This document shows, in pieces, positions 4,894 through 5,993 of a DNA stretch of 5,993 bases; position 1 is the stretch's first letter; the number at the start of each line of letters is the position of its first letter. Under the pieces are notes generated by a model, which saw nothing but the letters and a program-made list of their open reading frames with translations, did not search any database and was not told the DNA's origin. Source of the stretch: Caldivirga sp. GTDB taxonomy: Archaea > Thermoproteota > Thermoprotei > Thermoproteales > Thermocladiaceae. Location of the stretch: the NCBI GenBank assembly GCA_028275645.1, contig JAPWUH010000074.1, positions 1 to 5,993 on the forward strand, given 5' to 3'. The translations under genes were made by a program, and so were the position numbers.

Positions 4894-5993
4894 ATGGAAT
4901 TCTCAATGAGGGTAAGCATGGTTAATGACGACGTGTTAAGGATAAGTGCGGTGAGGAATGGCCATAGGTATAGGGAATCACCGGCTGTTGTGGTTAAGCC
5001 AACGGTGGATTTAGCCTCTGGTGAAAATAAGATTGGACCGTGGTTAGTTAAGGTTAATGAAGACTCGGTCTACGTTAATGTTAATGGAATGGAAGTTAAC
5101 TTAAGGTTCAGCTACAGTAATGGCCAATTTACTATAAGGGGGAACCTAGGGCTCACCGACGTTGTCTATGGACTTGGGGAAAAGGCCCTACCTCTTAATA
5201 GGAAGAGGTTCAGGGTGACTATGTGGAACACTGATGCGTATGGGTATAGGTATGGGTCAGACCCACTCTACGTCTCGATACCATTCTTCATAGTAACCAG
5301 GAACCACGTATCCATGGGCCATTTCGCCGATTCCACGGCTAGGATGGTTATTGACCTTGGGGTTGAGAGGGGGGATGAATTCACTGTTACGGTTTACGAT
5401 GACCAGGTTGACTATTACGTGATAAGGGGGCCTAGGCTGAGGGATGTTGTGACCAGGTTCATAGGCATTACCGGTAAACCAGCCCTAATGCCAAAGTGGG
5501 CCCTCGGTCATCAACAAAGTAGGTACAGCTACTACCCTCAGGATAGGGTTCTCGAGGTTGCCAAGGCACTTAAGGACATGGACCTAGGCAACACTGCGAT
5601 TTACCTAGACATACATTACATGGATGGCTACAGGATATTCACCTGGAATAGTGAGAGGTTCCCTAACCCCAGGGATATGGTTAAGAAGCTTCATGAATTG
5701 GGTATTAAGGTCGTAACCATAGTGGACCCGTACATTAAGGTTGATCCAAACTACCAGGTGTTTAAGGAGGGTATTAACGGTAACTACCTAACCCTCGACT
5801 CAGACGGCGGCTTAACAATAGTGCAGGGCTGGCCTGGGAAATCAGCATTACCGGACTTCTTCAATAGGGAGACTAGGGATTGGTGGAGTAGCCTAGTTGA
5901 GAGGTGGGTTAGGGATTACGATATCGATGGCATTTGGCTGGACATGAATGAGCCGGCTGCCTTCGACTACCCTAACCATACGGTGACCAGTAA
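4894..5993 (+). CDS. malA: GH31 alpha-glucosidase (MalA-like), N-terminal part
   Basis: The first 366 residues of a glycoside hydrolase family 31 enzyme that releases glucose from the non-reducing ends of malto-oligosaccharides; the gene runs off the right edge. Residues 1 to about 190 are the beta-rich N-terminal domain, with NLGLTDVVYGLGEK near its centre. The catalytic barrel follows, with KWALGHQQSRYSYYPQ, YLDIHYMD (237-244), FTW (249-251), RFPNP, and WPG (313-315). WLDMNEP (348-354) carries the nucleophile Asp350. The acid/base Asp lies further on and is not visible. Sulfolobus MalA is 693 aa, so about half the gene is present. An alpha-xylosidase or another GH31 specificity cannot be excluded; the intact GH31 core is certain. 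In-frame ATGs at 4888, 4894, 4906 and 4918 compete; 4894 best fits the TATA box. No signal peptide is seen, suggesting a cytoplasmic enzyme. It is divergent from the IDI gene. Confidence 0.95.
   Translation, partial: MEFSMRVSMVNDDVLRISAVRNGHRYRESPAVVVKPTVDLASGENKIGPWLVKVNEDSVYVNVNGMEVNLRFSYSNGQFTIRGNLGLTDVVYGLGEKALPLNRKRFRVTMWNTDAYGYRYGSDPLYVSIPFFIVTRNHVSMGHFADSTARMVIDLGVERGDEFTVTVYDDQVDYYVIRGPRLRDVVTRFIGITGKPALMPKWALGHQQSRYSYYPQDRVLEVAKALKDMDLGNTAIYLDIHYMDGYRIFTWNSERFPNPRDMVKKLHELGIKVVTIVDPYIKVDPNYQVFKEGINGNYLTLDSDGGLTIVQGWPGKSALPDFFNRETRDWWSSLVERWVRDYDIDGIWLDMNEPAAFDYPNHTVTS

Overview
The window looks like a piece of a thermophilic crenarchaeal chromosome, most likely from the order Thermoproteales (Vulcanisaeta or Caldivirga would fit). 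This placement is inferred from gene content and style, not from a marker gene. The grounds are an archaeal-type ribosomal protein L40e, a type II isopentenyl-diphosphate isomerase, a flavin-dependent thymidylate synthase, an archaeal XRE-type regulator with its own C-terminal domain, and a GH31 alpha-glucosidase. Arginine is mostly encoded by AGG. Nearly every gene has its own TATA-like box about 24-30 bp before its start codon, the spacing expected for leaderless archaeal transcripts.

Layout: (1) 1-343, minus: N-terminal third of an ornithine cyclodeaminase/mu-crystallin family protein, cut by the window edge. (2) 344-431: a compact divergent promoter region. (3) 432-1163, plus: a 243-aa HTH regulator. 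(4) 1164-1357: an intergenic stretch with a hairpin and two short palindromes before thyX. (5) 1358-2158, plus: thyX. (6) 2148-2303, minus: a 51-aa gene for ribosomal protein L40e, whose end overlaps the end of thyX by 11 bp. (7) 2304-2695: about 390 bp with no gene found, apart from promoters at both ends. (8) 2696-3607, plus: a 303-aa protein that I do not recognise. (9) 3637-4764, minus: type II IDI, convergent with the unknown gene. (10) 4765-4893: a divergent promoter region. (11) 4894-5993, plus: the first 366 residues of a GH31 alpha-glucosidase, cut by the window edge.

The genes mostly look independent: each has its own promoter and no operon is evident. Three serve core metabolism or translation (thymidylate synthesis, isoprenoid building blocks for ether lipids, the large ribosomal subunit). 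One is for oligosaccharide breakdown and one for amino or imino acid metabolism. No mobile element, CRISPR array, tRNA or rRNA was found.

The least explained signals are regulatory. The octamer GTAACCTC occurs three times, always between genes; one copy forms an inverted repeat around the TATA box of the gene divergent from the HTH regulator, and another lies in a 14-bp dyad upstream of thyX. A perfect 12-bp palindrome abuts the thyX TATA box, and a perfect 9-bp inverted repeat includes the rpl40e TATA box. I do not see convincing evidence for a new multi-gene system.
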